Positions 1-8,577 of a stretch of DNA of 43,392 nucleotides are shown here, piece after piece. The notes beneath the pieces are model-generated. The model was not told where the DNA came from. It worked only from the letters and a program-made list of their open reading frames with translations, and made no database searches. The stretch is from Verrucomicrobiales bacterium. GTDB lineage: Bacteria; Verrucomicrobiota; Verrucomicrobiia; Limisphaerales; UBA11320. The DNA is taken from the NCBI GenBank assembly GCA_016793885.1, contig JAEUHE010000004.1, forward strand, positions 1-43,392, in the 5' to 3' direction. Every line of letters begins with the position of its first letter. Position 1 is the first letter of the stretch. The position numbers were made by a program, and so were the translations under genes.

Positions 1-89
1 CCAGGGTAGCTCGTTCCTCCCAACCCTGGGCTTTGAGGCGCAATCCCGTTGGGATAGGGAGGAAGCCCTCCGAACTTGTGGGTAATGCT
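1..89. repeat. Palindromic intergenic repeat, copy A
   Basis: Positions 1-28 form a hairpin (ccagggt pairing with accctgg). A second small hairpin lies at 43-55 (atccc, loop gtt, gggat). Positions 41-89 are nearly identical to 29611-29660 in the same orientation, differing only around position 61 and by one base in the gaagc-ctcc stretch. The left partner of the palindrome seen at the other copy would lie outside the window, so this copy looks cut by the window edge or partial. It has no coding potential. It resembles the REP/MITE-like elements common between genes in Verrucomicrobiota; that family assignment is from memory and was not searched. Confidence 0.6.
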
Positions 90-429
90 CAGGGCACGAC
101 ACCGCTTTTCCTCCACGCCACAAATCCATGAGCGATCCACCCTGCCAAAGGTCCCACACGAACCCCAAGGAAGACCGCGACCTCTGAGGGGTAGAAACAG
201 TCCCATTTCCGTCATCCCTCCCGGCTCCGCATCGCGTCCATTGCGTCCATCGCGGTTTAAAACTCGGGCCTTCCGTGTCCGGCCGTGCCTTAGTAGCTTT
301 GTGTGATAAACTCCCTCACAAAAGACCCGAGTGCCCCATTTCAAGGCAGCCGCCCCACAGAAAAGCGCCTCGCCGCAGGGTCTGGATTCGGAAGCCCCTG
401 ACACCCTTTGATTTTGACCAAAAAGAGCC
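90..429. other. Intergenic stretch without a recognisable gene
   Basis: No open frame here has a credible start, ribosome binding site or protein-like composition. The stretch at about 228-310 (gcgtccattgcgtccatcg, then ctttgtgtgata) resembles the degenerate cgtgg/ctttgtg-type text also seen at 3541-3572 and 6631-6650. It may be decayed repeat DNA. Confidence 0.4.
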
Positions 430-457
430 TTGCCATTTGATCGAAAGAACCTTTAAT
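430..457 (+). promoter_or_regulatory. Probable sigma-70 promoter of tRNA-Phe
   Basis: TTGCCA at 430-435 matches the -35 consensus at 5 of 6 positions. TTTAAT at 452-457 matches the -10 consensus at 5 of 6. The spacer is 16 bp. The -10 box ends 17 nt before the first tRNA base, leaving room for a short leader. Confidence 0.5.
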
Positions 458-474
458 TGGGGGCTCTTCTTGGC

Positions 475-550
<76 letters not shown>

Positions 551-646
551 CTTTCAAAAACCCCAATCGATCGGCGGATCGATACCATCGGAAGACGATC
601 AGGCAGAAACATTGAAATGCGTTCGGAGGTGCGGTAAGCATCGCGT

Positions 647-1207
647 ATGCTTCACAAGATCCTCCTGGTTTTGGTGGCCTGGGTCACAAGTTCATCCGTC
701 GCACTCGCAGTCACCAACGAGCCCGTGCGCGTCTTCATGCCCGACGGCCAATTCAAGTCGCATTTGTTGCGGGTGTTCGTCACCAAGGATCTTACGCAAG
801 CTGACAAACCCGTCCTGAGCCTGCTGTCGGGAGAATACCTCCTCAAGCAGCGGGCGAATGGTTTTGCACAGGAGGCGCCAGCCGTTGAAGTCGCTCGATT
901 TCAAAACTGGACGGAGCAGAGCCCGACCGGAATCCACATCCCGCACACCGGCACGCTACTCCTTTTCGATCTGCGAGCGACCCCGTTTCCGTTCATCAAG
1001 GCATGCATCAGGCCAGACGACCTACATGCTGCCCAAGTTTCTGGACAAACCAAAGTGAACCGGTTGGTGAAGGATTTCCACCATCCGAATTACGGCGCGT
1101 GCTCGAGACGACTGCGATGGATGTGGAGTCGGAGGTGTAGGCTCTGCATCAACTCCGTTACGGTTCTGTGGTCGAGGATCGCGCAGGGGGAGGGGGTTTG
1201 TCCTTAG
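647..1207 (+). CDS. Hypothetical secreted protein, possibly frameshifted at its C-terminus
   Basis: An ATG 15 nt after a GGAGGTG stretch opens a protein with a clear Sec signal peptide: a short basic start, a hydrophobic core to about residue 20, then an Ala-x-Ala-like end. Residues 22-118 have ordinary protein composition, but no family was recognised. The last third (about residues 150-186) is rich in Arg, Trp and Cys and looks like out-of-frame translation. The other plus-strand frames over 1000-1180 give more protein-like text (for example TTYMLPKFLDKPK and then ELRRVLETTAMDVESEV). One or two frameshifts, making this a decaying gene, are therefore plausible. No functional call is possible. 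Confidence 0.45.
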   Translation: MLHKILLVLVAWVTSSSVALAVTNEPVRVFMPDGQFKSHLLRVFVTKDLTQADKPVLSLLSGEYLLKQRANGFAQEAPAVEVARFQNWTEQSPTGIHIPHTGTLLLFDLRATPFPFIKACIRPDDLHAAQVSGQTKVNRLVKDFHHPNYGACSRRLRWMWSRRCRLCINSVTVLWSRIAQGEGVCP

Positions 1208-1319
1208 AAACGATGCACAACCTTGAATCTGTTTTTAGGTGATCCCTTAGGTGATCGGCCCCTTCGCCGATACCTCATTTGTGGAGACTCGAATCAAAAC
1301 ATCACTCAATCGCGTCAGG

Positions 1320-2483
1320 ATGACCTGCACCTCAGCATTAGCCATCCTCTTACTCCTGGCAAGCGCCCCGGACAGTCATGCCAAGAAGCAAAACTGCGAG
1401 CTTTGCCAGCGAGCCATCGCCGACGGCGACAATATCATGATCATGAAGGACAAAGTTCGCAATGTGAAGAAGTCCATTTGTGAAACCTGCTCCAAGCTGG
1501 AACATACGTGCACGTTGTGCAACATGCCGATCTATGACAAAAACTATACCGATCTTGGGGACGGCCGGATCTTTTGCAGCCTCGACTCCAAAGATCTCAT
1601 CATGGATGACGCTCAGGCGGGGCCGATTTTCGACGGGGTCAAAATTGACCTGCAACGCATTTTTGCCCAGTGGGCGCCTGTCCCCGATAAAGGGATAAGC
1701 ATCCATGTGGTCAGCCAGAAGGAGTTTATCAACGCTCACCGGGACAGCCCCTACAGCCCCGATGCAGACGGATTGCTCGGCATCACCATCTCCAGGAAAC
1801 CCTCCGCCACCGAATGGGTTCACCAGATCTACATCCTCAAAGGACTCGGAACGGCCCAGTTTACCGCCGTCGCTGCCCACGAAGGAGCCCATGTCTGGCT
1901 CAATGAACATGGCACTAGAATTCCTGCTTTGCACGCCGATGCTCGTGAGGGCTTCTGTGAGTTCATCGCCCGCCAAGTGATGTTAGACCGGTCAGTCGGC
2001 GATGAGGTGAAGCGCATTGAGAAGAACAACTATTCCCGCGGACAAATCGATGCGTTTATTCAGGCCGACACCCGTTATACGTTCCATCGGACCATTGACT
2101 GGGTGCTCAATGGTGCGGACACCTACCTCAACACAGACAAGCTGGATCGCCTGCTGGTGCTCCGAGAAGGAGTCAAGCCCCTCCAGCCCCATCAACCGAA
2201 GGAAGCCATCTCCTCCATCCCTTCAACGGTGACGCAACCCTCCGCGCCCACAGCAACATCCCCACCGGTTCCTGACCAGCTGGTGCTCAAGGGAATCAGC
2301 CGCGCGGGTCGTAGCTCGTTGGCCTTGATCAATAATCGAACTCTGGGAGTTGGAGAACAGGCAAAGGTGCGCATCGGGGAGAGTTCCGTGGTCATCAAAT
2401 GTCTCAGCATTAACGCCCAGTCGGTGGTGGTTCAGTGGGAAGGCACAAATCGGAAACAGGAGCTCGTGTTGAGCGGGCCGTAG
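1320..2483 (+). CDS. Secreted LIM-like zinc domain plus DA1-like metallopeptidase
   Basis: The start is taken at the ATG at 1320 because a textbook signal peptide begins there (hydrophobic core ALAILLLLASA); the frame is open back to 1251. A LIM-type zinc ladder follows: C26-x2-C29, C54-x2-C57, C64-x2-C67, C86 and a CxxD end. The DA1-like peptidase domain comes next, with the zinc-protease motif HEGAH at residues 187-191 and downstream Glu residues in AREGFCEF (about 208-217) as candidate third ligand. The C-terminus after a Pro/Thr linker (about 300-320) is a small beta domain reading LVLKGISRAG...LALINN...GE, like GspC/PilP-type modules. Plant DA1 proteins pair LIM and this peptidase in the cytoplasm; here the pair is exported. 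The substrate is unknown. Confidence 0.8.
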   Translation: MTCTSALAILLLLASAPDSHAKKQNCELCQRAIADGDNIMIMKDKVRNVKKSICETCSKLEHTCTLCNMPIYDKNYTDLGDGRIFCSLDSKDLIMDDAQAGPIFDGVKIDLQRIFAQWAPVPDKGISIHVVSQKEFINAHRDSPYSPDADGLLGITISRKPSATEWVHQIYILKGLGTAQFTAVAAHEGAHVWLNEHGTRIPALHADAREGFCEFIARQVMLDRSVGDEVKRIEKNNYSRGQIDAFIQADTRYTFHRTIDWVLNGADTYLNTDKLDRLLVLREGVKPLQPHQPKEAISSIPSTVTQPSAPTATSPPVPDQLVLKGISRAGRSSLALINNRTLGVGEQAKVRIGESSVVIKCLSINAQSVVVQWEGTNRKQELVLSGP

Positions 2484-2806
2484 CCCCACGGTTCGCCCAC
2501 GTCGCGGTGGGTTAACGGTCGAATCCTGACTCCGATCATGCTGCCCAACGCGCCTGACAATCCATAAGCTGCGGTGGATATTTGAATCCAGGACGGACCT
2601 TAGTCCCAACCGACCCGGCGATGGAGCTTTCCTCGATGGAGTAACTTTCACGCCAAGTGCGTCCATGCGTCCAAGAATCCTGGTGCAACCGCGGGGCGGG
2701 GATGTGGAATCAGGAAGCAAGGCATCCGTATTCGTAACCAAAACCCAACCTGCCCCCGAAATAACGCGGAAGAAAAAAGGCACGACGAGGTTCAAGCTCT
2801 CCAACT
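2484..2806. other. Intergenic, convergent genes; nothing identified
   Basis: This lies between the ends of the DA1-like gene (plus) and the two-pass membrane gene (minus). A weak 5-bp hairpin (cccac/gtggg, 2496-2511) follows the stop, without a T-tract. No convincing small gene was found. Confidence 0.35.
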
Positions 2807-3295
2807 TCATTCCACTCCCGATCTCCGAGAGCGTCTCAGTTCAAAGACCATGATGACGCCAGCCATCAATGGGAGGCCGCAGGGCAGAATTCCAGCGACA
2901 ATCAGCATGCGCTGAGGGTCGGTCTCACCAACCAGCCTGACTTCTTCCGTTCGATCCCCCGAAAAGTGGAACTGGATGCGACTAGGGAAGTCGAAGAGTT
3001 TGTTTTGAGCGAGAACGGCTTTGACTGTGAACAGTTCGTTCTCGGGCTGGATGACGTAAACGGGGCGCTCCAGGACCTTAAGAAAGGGAGCGCGATACCG
3101 GTCGATGACAACACCCTCCACTACCGCATACAATCGCTTTCGCTGGAATGCCCGATACTCTTGATAGGTGGCGTAAATCACTGGCGCCAGCGGCAAGGCA
3201 CCCAAAAGGAAGAGGATGATCATCGACCATGCCGGATGCCTCAACATGCCGGCTCGAACTTGCCTGCGCGTCTCCTCAGAAACTTCAATATACAT
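2807..3295 (-). CDS. Two-pass membrane protein, DUF3592-like
   Basis: The chosen ATG at 3295 has AAAGG four bases upstream. The longer frame to 3385 would need a TTG start with no ribosome site. The 162-residue product has one hydrophobic helix near residues 22-42 and a second near residues 128-150. Between them is a beta-rich extracytoplasmic stretch beginning with a YAVVEGVVIDRY-like strand. This helix, beta domain, helix order and the VxGxV strand resemble DUF3592-type membrane proteins; the match is by general pattern and is not certain. It stands alone between two intergenic gaps, so context gives no role. Confidence 0.65.
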   Translation of the reverse strand: MYIEVSEETRRQVRAGMLRHPAWSMIILFLLGALPLAPVIYATYQEYRAFQRKRLYAVVEGVVIDRYRAPFLKVLERPVYVIQPENELFTVKAVLAQNKLFDFPSRIQFHFSGDRTEEVRLVGETDPQRMLIVAGILPCGLPLMAGVIMVFELRRSRRSGVE

Positions 3296-3297
3296 CG

Positions 3298-3304
3298 CAC
3301 CTTT
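3298..3304 (-). promoter_or_regulatory. Ribosome binding site fixing the start at 3295
   Basis: Read on the minus strand this is AAAGGTG, followed by CG and then ATG. It supports the internal ATG rather than the upstream TTG at 3385. Confidence 0.55.
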
Positions 3305-3650
3305 GAATCCTAGGAACTCTTCATCAGATGATGAGGACAGATTTATCTGTTTTCGGTAGGTTGGCGAACCAAAAGAGATCCGCAAAGGCTTGAGGGCCTT
3401 AGGACGGATCCCTACGAACGAATTTCTGAGCCTAGCCCCTCACCCACCCTGTATCCGTCCGCCTCTTTCGTCTCCTTTCGTTTCTTGCGGCTAATGCTGG
3501 AGTCCCTGCTAACAAGGCCCTCGGTTATGAGTAACAGATCCCTTCGTGGCTTTGTGGCTTCGTGTGATATATTCGGCCGTCCCCTTGGGCATCCCACCGA
3601 TAGGCCGAGACGGCCCACACTACAATTGTGGCGTCGTCCGGAGGCTGAGC

Positions 3651-6185
3651 TTACCGCTCACTCCGCAAACGATAGAATCGCTGCGACGCTACCCGGGCAT
3701 CCGGATCCGCGTAGGTGCTGAACCCGGGGGCTGCTTCTTCGTGAGCGACGGGCTGCCAGTCCATCAAATCATCCGAAGCTTCGACGGTGATCATCCCCTG
3801 CCCTCCGATCCATTGAATTTGGAAGGAGCCATCCGGGAGCAGGCTCCCTGAACTGATGAACTCCAGGGGCATCGGTGGACCCACCACCAGTTCCGCAGCC
3901 TCACTGAGGACGCCTCCTGCGCTGTTTTTCACCAGGACGGTATAGGATCCAGCATCGGAGGCCGAGACCCCATGCAGGGTGAAACCAGCATTGGTCGCCC
4001 CCGAAAGTGCCACTTTGTTTTTGGACCACTGGTAGGTGGGGCTGGGTCGGGAGTTGACCGCCACGACGAAGGTGGCGCTCTGGCCGAGCGGCACGATTTG
4101 GTTGGTGGGCTGTTGGGTAATCACCGGCAACACCGCCGGCTTCACGGTAAGCACTGCCGCCGTGCTGGTAACACTCCCAGCGCGATCGCTCACGACCACC
4201 GTGTAGGAACCTGCGTCGGTTGTCTTGGTGACCGGGAGTGTGTAGACCGATCCTGTCGCACCGAGGATGTTCGCGGTGCCTTTGCGCCATTGATAGCTCA
4301 ACGGAGCATTCGCTGTGGCGGTGACGTTGAAAGTAGCGCTTTCTCCGACCACCACCGTCAGATTCGTAGGTGCCTGCGTGAGGGTTGGGGGAAAGATCAC
4401 GGTCAAGCTCGCGTTGGTGCTGCTCACTGAGCCCGCCAGGTTGGTGACGGTCACCGAGTAGTCGGCCACATCCGTCGCCTTCACTGCTGCGATGCTAAAC
4501 GTTTGCGACGTCGCTCCCGTGATCCGGATACCTCCTTTGAGCCACTGATAACTTAGAGGTGCGGTGCCGGTCGCCAGTACACTGAAGCTGGCGGTCTTGC
4601 CTAGGTTCACGATGAGGTTGGTGGGCTGCCTGGTCAGCTGAGGCGGGACTAACACCTTTAACGTGACGCTAGTGCTGGTCGCTTTTCCAGCCACGTTGGT
4701 CACCACAACGGAGTAGCCGGCTGCGTCCGTTACCTGAGCGCTCGGAATGAGGTAACTGGCACCCGTTGCTCCCGGGATGGGAACCGTGCCTTTGAGCCAT
4801 TGATAGCTCAGCGGCGCATTGGCCGTTGCCGTCACCGTAAATAGGGCACTCTGACCTAGGATGACGGTGAGGTTGGTGGGAGCTTGTGTAATCGTTGGTG
4901 GCACCAGGACCGTGAGCGTGGCGTTGCTGCTGGTAATCCTCCCAGCCACATTGGTGACAGCAACCGAGTAGTCGGCAGCGTCCGTTGCCTTGGTTACCGC
5001 AATGCTAAACGTTTTACTGGTAGCTCCCGCGATCTTTACTCCTCCCTTGGACCATTGATAGCTCAGCGGCGGGGTGCCGGCCGCAGTGACACTGAAGCTG
5101 GCTGCCTTGCCGACGATGACCGTAAGATTGGTCGGCTGCTGGATCAACGAAGGAAGGGCCAGGATGGTAACCGATGCGACGCGGCTGGTGACGCTGCCTA
5201 ACGCGTTCGAAGCCACACATCGAAACTGGTGGCCCGACAGGTTCGTGGTCGTGTTTGGCAACACTAACTGAGGCGATGCCGCTCCCACAAAAACCTCACT
5301 GTCAACAACGTTGCTCCACACCGATAGGCTCACCGGTTTCCGTTGCCATTGATAAGTTGGCGCCGGGTTTCCCGTCGCAACCGCCGATAAGGCGAGGGTC
5401 TGGCCGACGAGAGCTGTCTCGTTGGTGGGTTGCTCGCTAAAGCTGGGGGAGATTCGATTGGTGAGGGTCCGCACATCAAGTCCACCGACTGTTCCGGACA
5501 CGAGATCCCACCAGCCGAGAAAATTCTGATTCGCATCAATGGCTGCTTCTCGGACGGGTCCCACTTGGGGAGCAAGAATGAATGCCTGCGTGATCAACGC
5601 CGCCGTCCTCCCCGGAACGCTCACCCGAAGATCCCATTTCAACTCTCGACAATCCACAAAATCACCCGCCGGGACAGTGACCCCGCCAATCAGGCCTATC
5701 GTTGAAGTGAGTGAGACCACGCCCCCAGGGATAAGACTGCCACCCACCAGCAATTGGGAGCTGGATATTAGAGAACCCCCGCGCAGCGCAGTTGCCGCCG
5801 TCAAGATCTGAAGCCCGGGCCTGAATTCGATCAGGAAACCGGAATCCGTAAGGGACTCCAGACGCAACACCCCATCGCCTGTCGAGAGCCGCGCGACAGT
5901 TCCGCCCTCAGTGATGCTGAAAATCCGCCGAGTTCCTGCGGACCCGCTCATTGCTACTTGTTCCTGCAAGCTTTGACCCGCGAACTGAAAATTCCGGACA
6001 TCACCCTCGTTGAGAGGAAACCAAACCTGCACCGGATCCTGTGCCCGACAGACCGATGAGAACATCAACGATAGAGCGAAGACGCAGGTCCAGCCGATCG
6101 GAACTCCGGCTCGTTCGCGGAGTCCGAAAAGGTCGAAACAGAGCTGAGGTTTCGATTGACTCAGCTGCCCATTGCTTGCAGTCAT
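3651..6185 (-). CDS. Large secreted protein with six Ig-like domains
   Basis: The start is the ATG at 6185, which has GGGAG seven bases upstream; the frame also reaches a GTG at 6242. The 844-residue product has a signal peptide (hydrophobic core near residues 32-48), an N-terminal beta-rich domain of unknown type (about 50-245), then six I-set-like immunoglobulin domains (about 248-770). Each carries the QQPTN..V..G..A.F.V...G..PLSYQW.K core and the DAG.Y.V.V.N..G end strand. The last 65 residues (VEASDDLMDWQPV...DPDA...RFYRLR) form a C-terminal module shared with two other secreted giants in this window. Ig arrays usually act as spacers or adhesion surfaces. A polymer-binding or matrix role is inferred, with no catalytic residues seen. 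Confidence 0.85.
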   Translation of the reverse strand: MTASNGQLSQSKPQLCFDLFGLRERAGVPIGWTCVFALSLMFSSVCRAQDPVQVWFPLNEGDVRNFQFAGQSLQEQVAMSGSAGTRRIFSITEGGTVARLSTGDGVLRLESLTDSGFLIEFRPGLQILTAATALRGGSLISSSQLLVGGSLIPGGVVSLTSTIGLIGGVTVPAGDFVDCRELKWDLRVSVPGRTAALITQAFILAPQVGPVREAAIDANQNFLGWWDLVSGTVGGLDVRTLTNRISPSFSEQPTNETALVGQTLALSAVATGNPAPTYQWQRKPVSLSVWSNVVDSEVFVGAASPQLVLPNTTTNLSGHQFRCVASNALGSVTSRVASVTILALPSLIQQPTNLTVIVGKAASFSVTAAGTPPLSYQWSKGGVKIAGATSKTFSIAVTKATDAADYSVAVTNVAGRITSSNATLTVLVPPTITQAPTNLTVILGQSALFTVTATANAPLSYQWLKGTVPIPGATGASYLIPSAQVTDAAGYSVVVTNVAGKATSTSVTLKVLVPPQLTRQPTNLIVNLGKTASFSVLATGTAPLSYQWLKGGIRITGATSQTFSIAAVKATDVADYSVTVTNLAGSVSSTNASLTVIFPPTLTQAPTNLTVVVGESATFNVTATANAPLSYQWRKGTANILGATGSVYTLPVTKTTDAGSYTVVVSDRAGSVTSTAAVLTVKPAVLPVITQQPTNQIVPLGQSATFVVAVNSRPSPTYQWSKNKVALSGATNAGFTLHGVSASDAGSYTVLVKNSAGGVLSEAAELVVGPPMPLEFISSGSLLPDGSFQIQWIGGQGMITVEASDDLMDWQPVAHEEAAPGFSTYADPDARVASQRFYRLRSER
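4140..5160 (-). repeat. Intragenic tandem duplication of an Ig-Ig unit
   Basis: Ig domains 2 and 3 (about 4651-5160) resemble domains 4 and 5 (about 4140-4650) more than they resemble each other. Domains 2 and 4 share GKxASFSV, ATSxTFSIA and ADYSV. Domains 3 and 5 share TQAPTNLTV and NVTATANAPLSYQW-type text. This indicates duplication of a two-domain unit of roughly 510 bp. Confidence 0.7.
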
Positions 6186-6700
6186 AAACGCACTCCCGGT
6201 TTCCACCACCGTCGCAGCATTGCTCACGATCGGCGGGTTCACCGTTCAGTTTAGCTGACCTGGTGCGTCACTCTTCGCAGCTGTTGTGAAAGGTCGGTCA
6301 CATCTTGTTCGCCGCTCTTAACGGGGCTTCAACCTGAAAAACAGATGACTCTCCTCGAGACTGTTCGTGATCACAAAGCGACTACCACGTAGCGTCGCAG
6401 TAACCATCCATCGGGCGACGCGTGCTTCGTGATGAAGGCCCTCCATATACCGCAGACCCTAACTGAAATCGCCGAGAGCCTCCACACAAGATTGCAAGGT
6501 CTCGAACTCTGGCTCCTTCAGCTCCAAGTCCGACACATATCAGGAAGGGTTTGAGCCACGTTTGAACGGAAGACCGTAATCCCTCTCAGAGTGATGAGCT
6601 GATCCATCCAAATCCTTGCCCCTCCGCGCGATCCGTGAAATCCGTGGTTACAACACCGTTTTCAGGTTGAACGCTTGCCTGATCGAGAGTTGAATAGGTC
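6186..6700. repeat. Intergenic region bounded by 13-bp inverted repeats
   Basis: ttcaacctgaaaa at 6328-6340 recurs as its exact reverse complement at 6659-6671, bounding about 344 bp. Inside, at about 6631-6650, is atccgtgaaatccgtggtta, a phrase that recalls degenerate repeats of this phylum. No gene is visible. The element could be a short non-autonomous insertion. Confidence 0.4.
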
Positions 6701-7075
6701 GTGCGCTTGGCCCGGTTTACATCGCTGCTTCTCTTCGCAGCCTGCTGGCTTTTCCTTGGAACAGCCGCGGATCGTGCCGTCCCCTCAGCGCACCTGACCC
6801 ACAGGCTGTCCGTTTCGACTCGCGAGGAGATCCAAACCTCTCAACAGACGGTTCCACATCGCCAGCTCAGCATCGCGTCAACCAGTCTCAAACAGCAATG
6901 CCTGCTGCCGAATAGTATCAAGTTTTCGTCGCCTGTCCGATGGGAACACCGATCCTTGGAGTGCAAACCCGCGTCGTTCGCAGCGGTCGAAATTTCCGCA
7001 CCACCCGAGTTCGCGAATACCTGGTATTTTACTCTCCGGACCGCGCTCCACCCCCGAGCGCCTTCTCCTGGCTAG
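6701..7075 (+). CDS. Small hypothetical secreted protein
   Basis: The frame opens with GTG after a weak TAGG and encodes 124 residues with a good signal peptide (LLLFAACWLFLGTAA) and a low-complexity, Ser/Gln-rich middle. It ends in a W-F-T-L-R-T-A-L-x-P-R-A-P-S motif. I have an impression of similar short proteins ahead of membrane-protein genes in this phylum, but did not check this. No function can be given. The following 48-residue membrane protein lies 185 bp downstream on the same strand, so the two may share a transcript. Confidence 0.45.
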   Translation: MRLARFTSLLLFAACWLFLGTAADRAVPSAHLTHRLSVSTREEIQTSQQTVPHRQLSIASTSLKQQCLLPNSIKFSSPVRWEHRSLECKPASFAAVEISAPPEFANTWYFTLRTALHPRAPSPG

Positions 7076-7260
7076 TCTTTCCTTTCTTAACGTTCCTGCG
7101 GGTCACTCTCTCACGCGCCCCCTCCCGATCGCTCACGCGCTCAGTGGACGCCTTCCTCGTAGAGACCTGCACTCACATTCGAATGACGGCGGGCGATTGC
7201 TTACCTGCGCCTCATTGCACAGGCACCTCATCCGTCAACAACCTCAACTCCATTTGATAC

Positions 7261-7407
7261 ATGAAAAACGAGACCTGGATACTCCTGATACTTGCAGCAT
7301 TGCTGCTAGGCACCCCCCTTTGGACGTCGATTTCCGAACGCATTTTTGGCGCTAAGAAACCGAGTCCCCCCAAGAACGATGACATGACGAAAGAGCCTCG
7401 AGAGTAG
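7261..7407 (+). CDS. 48-residue single-span membrane protein
   Basis: A short frame opening with ATG at 7261: a charged start (KNE), a strongly hydrophobic segment of about 14 residues (WILLILAALLLGTPLW), then a polar tail rich in Lys, Pro and Asp/Glu (KKPSPPKNDDMTKEPRE), ending in TAG. The amphipathic order and clean composition argue for a real gene although it is tiny. No good ribosome site is visible. A stable hairpin follows 12 nt after the stop, which fits the end of a transcript. Function unknown. Confidence 0.5.
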   Translation: MKNETWILLILAALLLGTPLWTSISERIFGAKKPSPPKNDDMTKEPRE

Positions 7408-7419
7408 CCAGCTGGTTAG

Positions 7420-7482
7420 ACCAGGGATGGCTTATAGAAGCGGCGAACGACACCGATACGCCGCCCTCGAGCCATCCCTGGT
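7420..7482 (+). terminator. Long nested hairpin, possible terminator or palindromic repeat
   Basis: accagggatggct (7420-7432) pairs perfectly with agccatccctggt (7470-7482). Within the loop, gcggcg pairs with cgccgc (about 7439-7465). It lies right after the 48-residue frame. There is no T-tract, so rho-independent termination is not assured; a REP-like element or mRNA-stabilising structure is equally possible. Confidence 0.4.
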
Positions 7483-7632
7483 TAAACATGGAAACGTGTC
7501 GGGGAGGAAGATTCACCGTTCTTTGATAATCCAGCTGCTCATCCTGAGAGCGCGCCGAGTTGACCCCAGGCCTGGAGGCAATACGTTCACCAAGACCGCC
7601 CCAGCACTCCAACCCCGATTTCCTGAACATCT

Positions 7633-8577
7633 ATGAGCGCCCAATTTCCTTCAGAAGAATCAACCGATGGCAGTTTTCAGCGGCAGGAGGACGCGTTCCG
7701 AAATTTCGTCGCTGCGGATGCCTGCTCCGCCTTCCCCCTGGAAGCCGGCCGCTACCATCTTTATATCTCCCTCGCTTGTCCCTGGGCGAGTCGCACGCTG
7801 ATTGTCCGCAACGTCAAAGGGCTTCAGCAAGCCGTGGGGGTGACGGTGGTGGATCCTGTTCGCGATGAGCGCGGCTGGGCTTTTCGGGACGGACCCGGAC
7901 ATAGTCGCGATCCCATCAATGGCTTCAACTTCCTAAGCGAAGCCTACGCCGCCTCCAATCCCAATGTAGCGGGGCGTGTTACTGTCCCGGTACTTTGGGA
8001 CAAGCAGTCTCGACAGATCGTCAACAACTCCGAGGATGACATCTGCCGAATGTTCAACGACACCTTCGACGCCTTGGGCTCCGGCCAGGTCAATCTATTC
8101 CCCCAGGGCATTGAAGCCGAACAGGCGAAGCTTTCGACCTTCCTTTACGAATCCGTGAATATCGGAGTCTATCAAGCGGGTTTCGCGACCACCCAGGCTG
8201 CCTATGAGAAACCATGCCGGAAGCTTTTTGCCGCCCTCGACGCGTTGGACGAGCGCCTGGCCACGCGACGATTCCTCTTCGGCGCTCAGATCGTGGAGGC
8301 GGATTGGAGGCTCTTTTGCACGCTCATTCGATTTGATGCGGTCTACCATGGGCACTTCAAATGCAACGTCCGAAGAATCATAGACTATAAAAACCTGCAG
8401 CCCTACCTCATGGATCTCTATCAGCAGCCTGGCATAGCCGAGACTGTCAATTTCGATCACATCAAGCGTCATTACTACATCACTCATCCGGACATTAACC
8501 CGACCCGCATTGTTCCGATCGGCCCGGTGCTGGATCTCATGAAACCACATGGCCGTAACTCGATGGAGGCCTGTTGA
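7633..8577 (+). CDS. yqjG: Glutathionyl-hydroquinone reductase (Xi-class GST, YqjG/ECM4 family)
   Basis: The product reduces glutathionyl-hydroquinones back to hydroquinone with glutathione, in the cytoplasm. The catalytic cysteine is C49 in ISLACPWASRT, the signature of this class; ordinary GSTs use Tyr or Ser there. The N-terminal thioredoxin-like half contains VTVPVLWDK and the NNSEDD glutathione-binding turn. The helical C-terminal half contains the RFLFG.Q..EADWRLFCTLIRFDAVY block and the YKNL..Y..DLYQ.PG signature. At 314 residues it is full length. The gene is monocistronic, and its last 41 bp overlap the end of the convergent receiver-kinase gene. Role: quinone/aromatic detoxification or redox defence (family knowledge). 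Confidence 0.93.
   Translation: MSAQFPSEESTDGSFQRQEDAFRNFVAADACSAFPLEAGRYHLYISLACPWASRTLIVRNVKGLQQAVGVTVVDPVRDERGWAFRDGPGHSRDPINGFNFLSEAYAASNPNVAGRVTVPVLWDKQSRQIVNNSEDDICRMFNDTFDALGSGQVNLFPQGIEAEQAKLSTFLYESVNIGVYQAGFATTQAAYEKPCRKLFAALDALDERLATRRFLFGAQIVEADWRLFCTLIRFDAVYHGHFKCNVRRIIDYKNLQPYLMDLYQQPGIAETVNFDHIKRHYYITHPDINPTRIVPIGPVLDLMKPHGRNSMEAC

Noticed and set aside
1350..1976. A 208-codon minus-strand frame over the DA1-like gene
   Set aside because: Shadow of the real gene: the sense strand has the zinc ladder and HEGAH motif, while the antisense has no ribosome site or recognisable block.
2223..2810. 195-codon minus-strand frame over the end of the DA1-like gene and the following gap
   Set aside because: It overlaps the conserved C-terminal beta domain of the sense gene, and its composition is not protein-like.
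3573..3615. Hairpin ggccgtc/gacggcc after the Ig-protein gene as terminator
   Set aside because: The stem is only 7 bp with a long loop, and the following bases are mixed A/T rather than a T-run.
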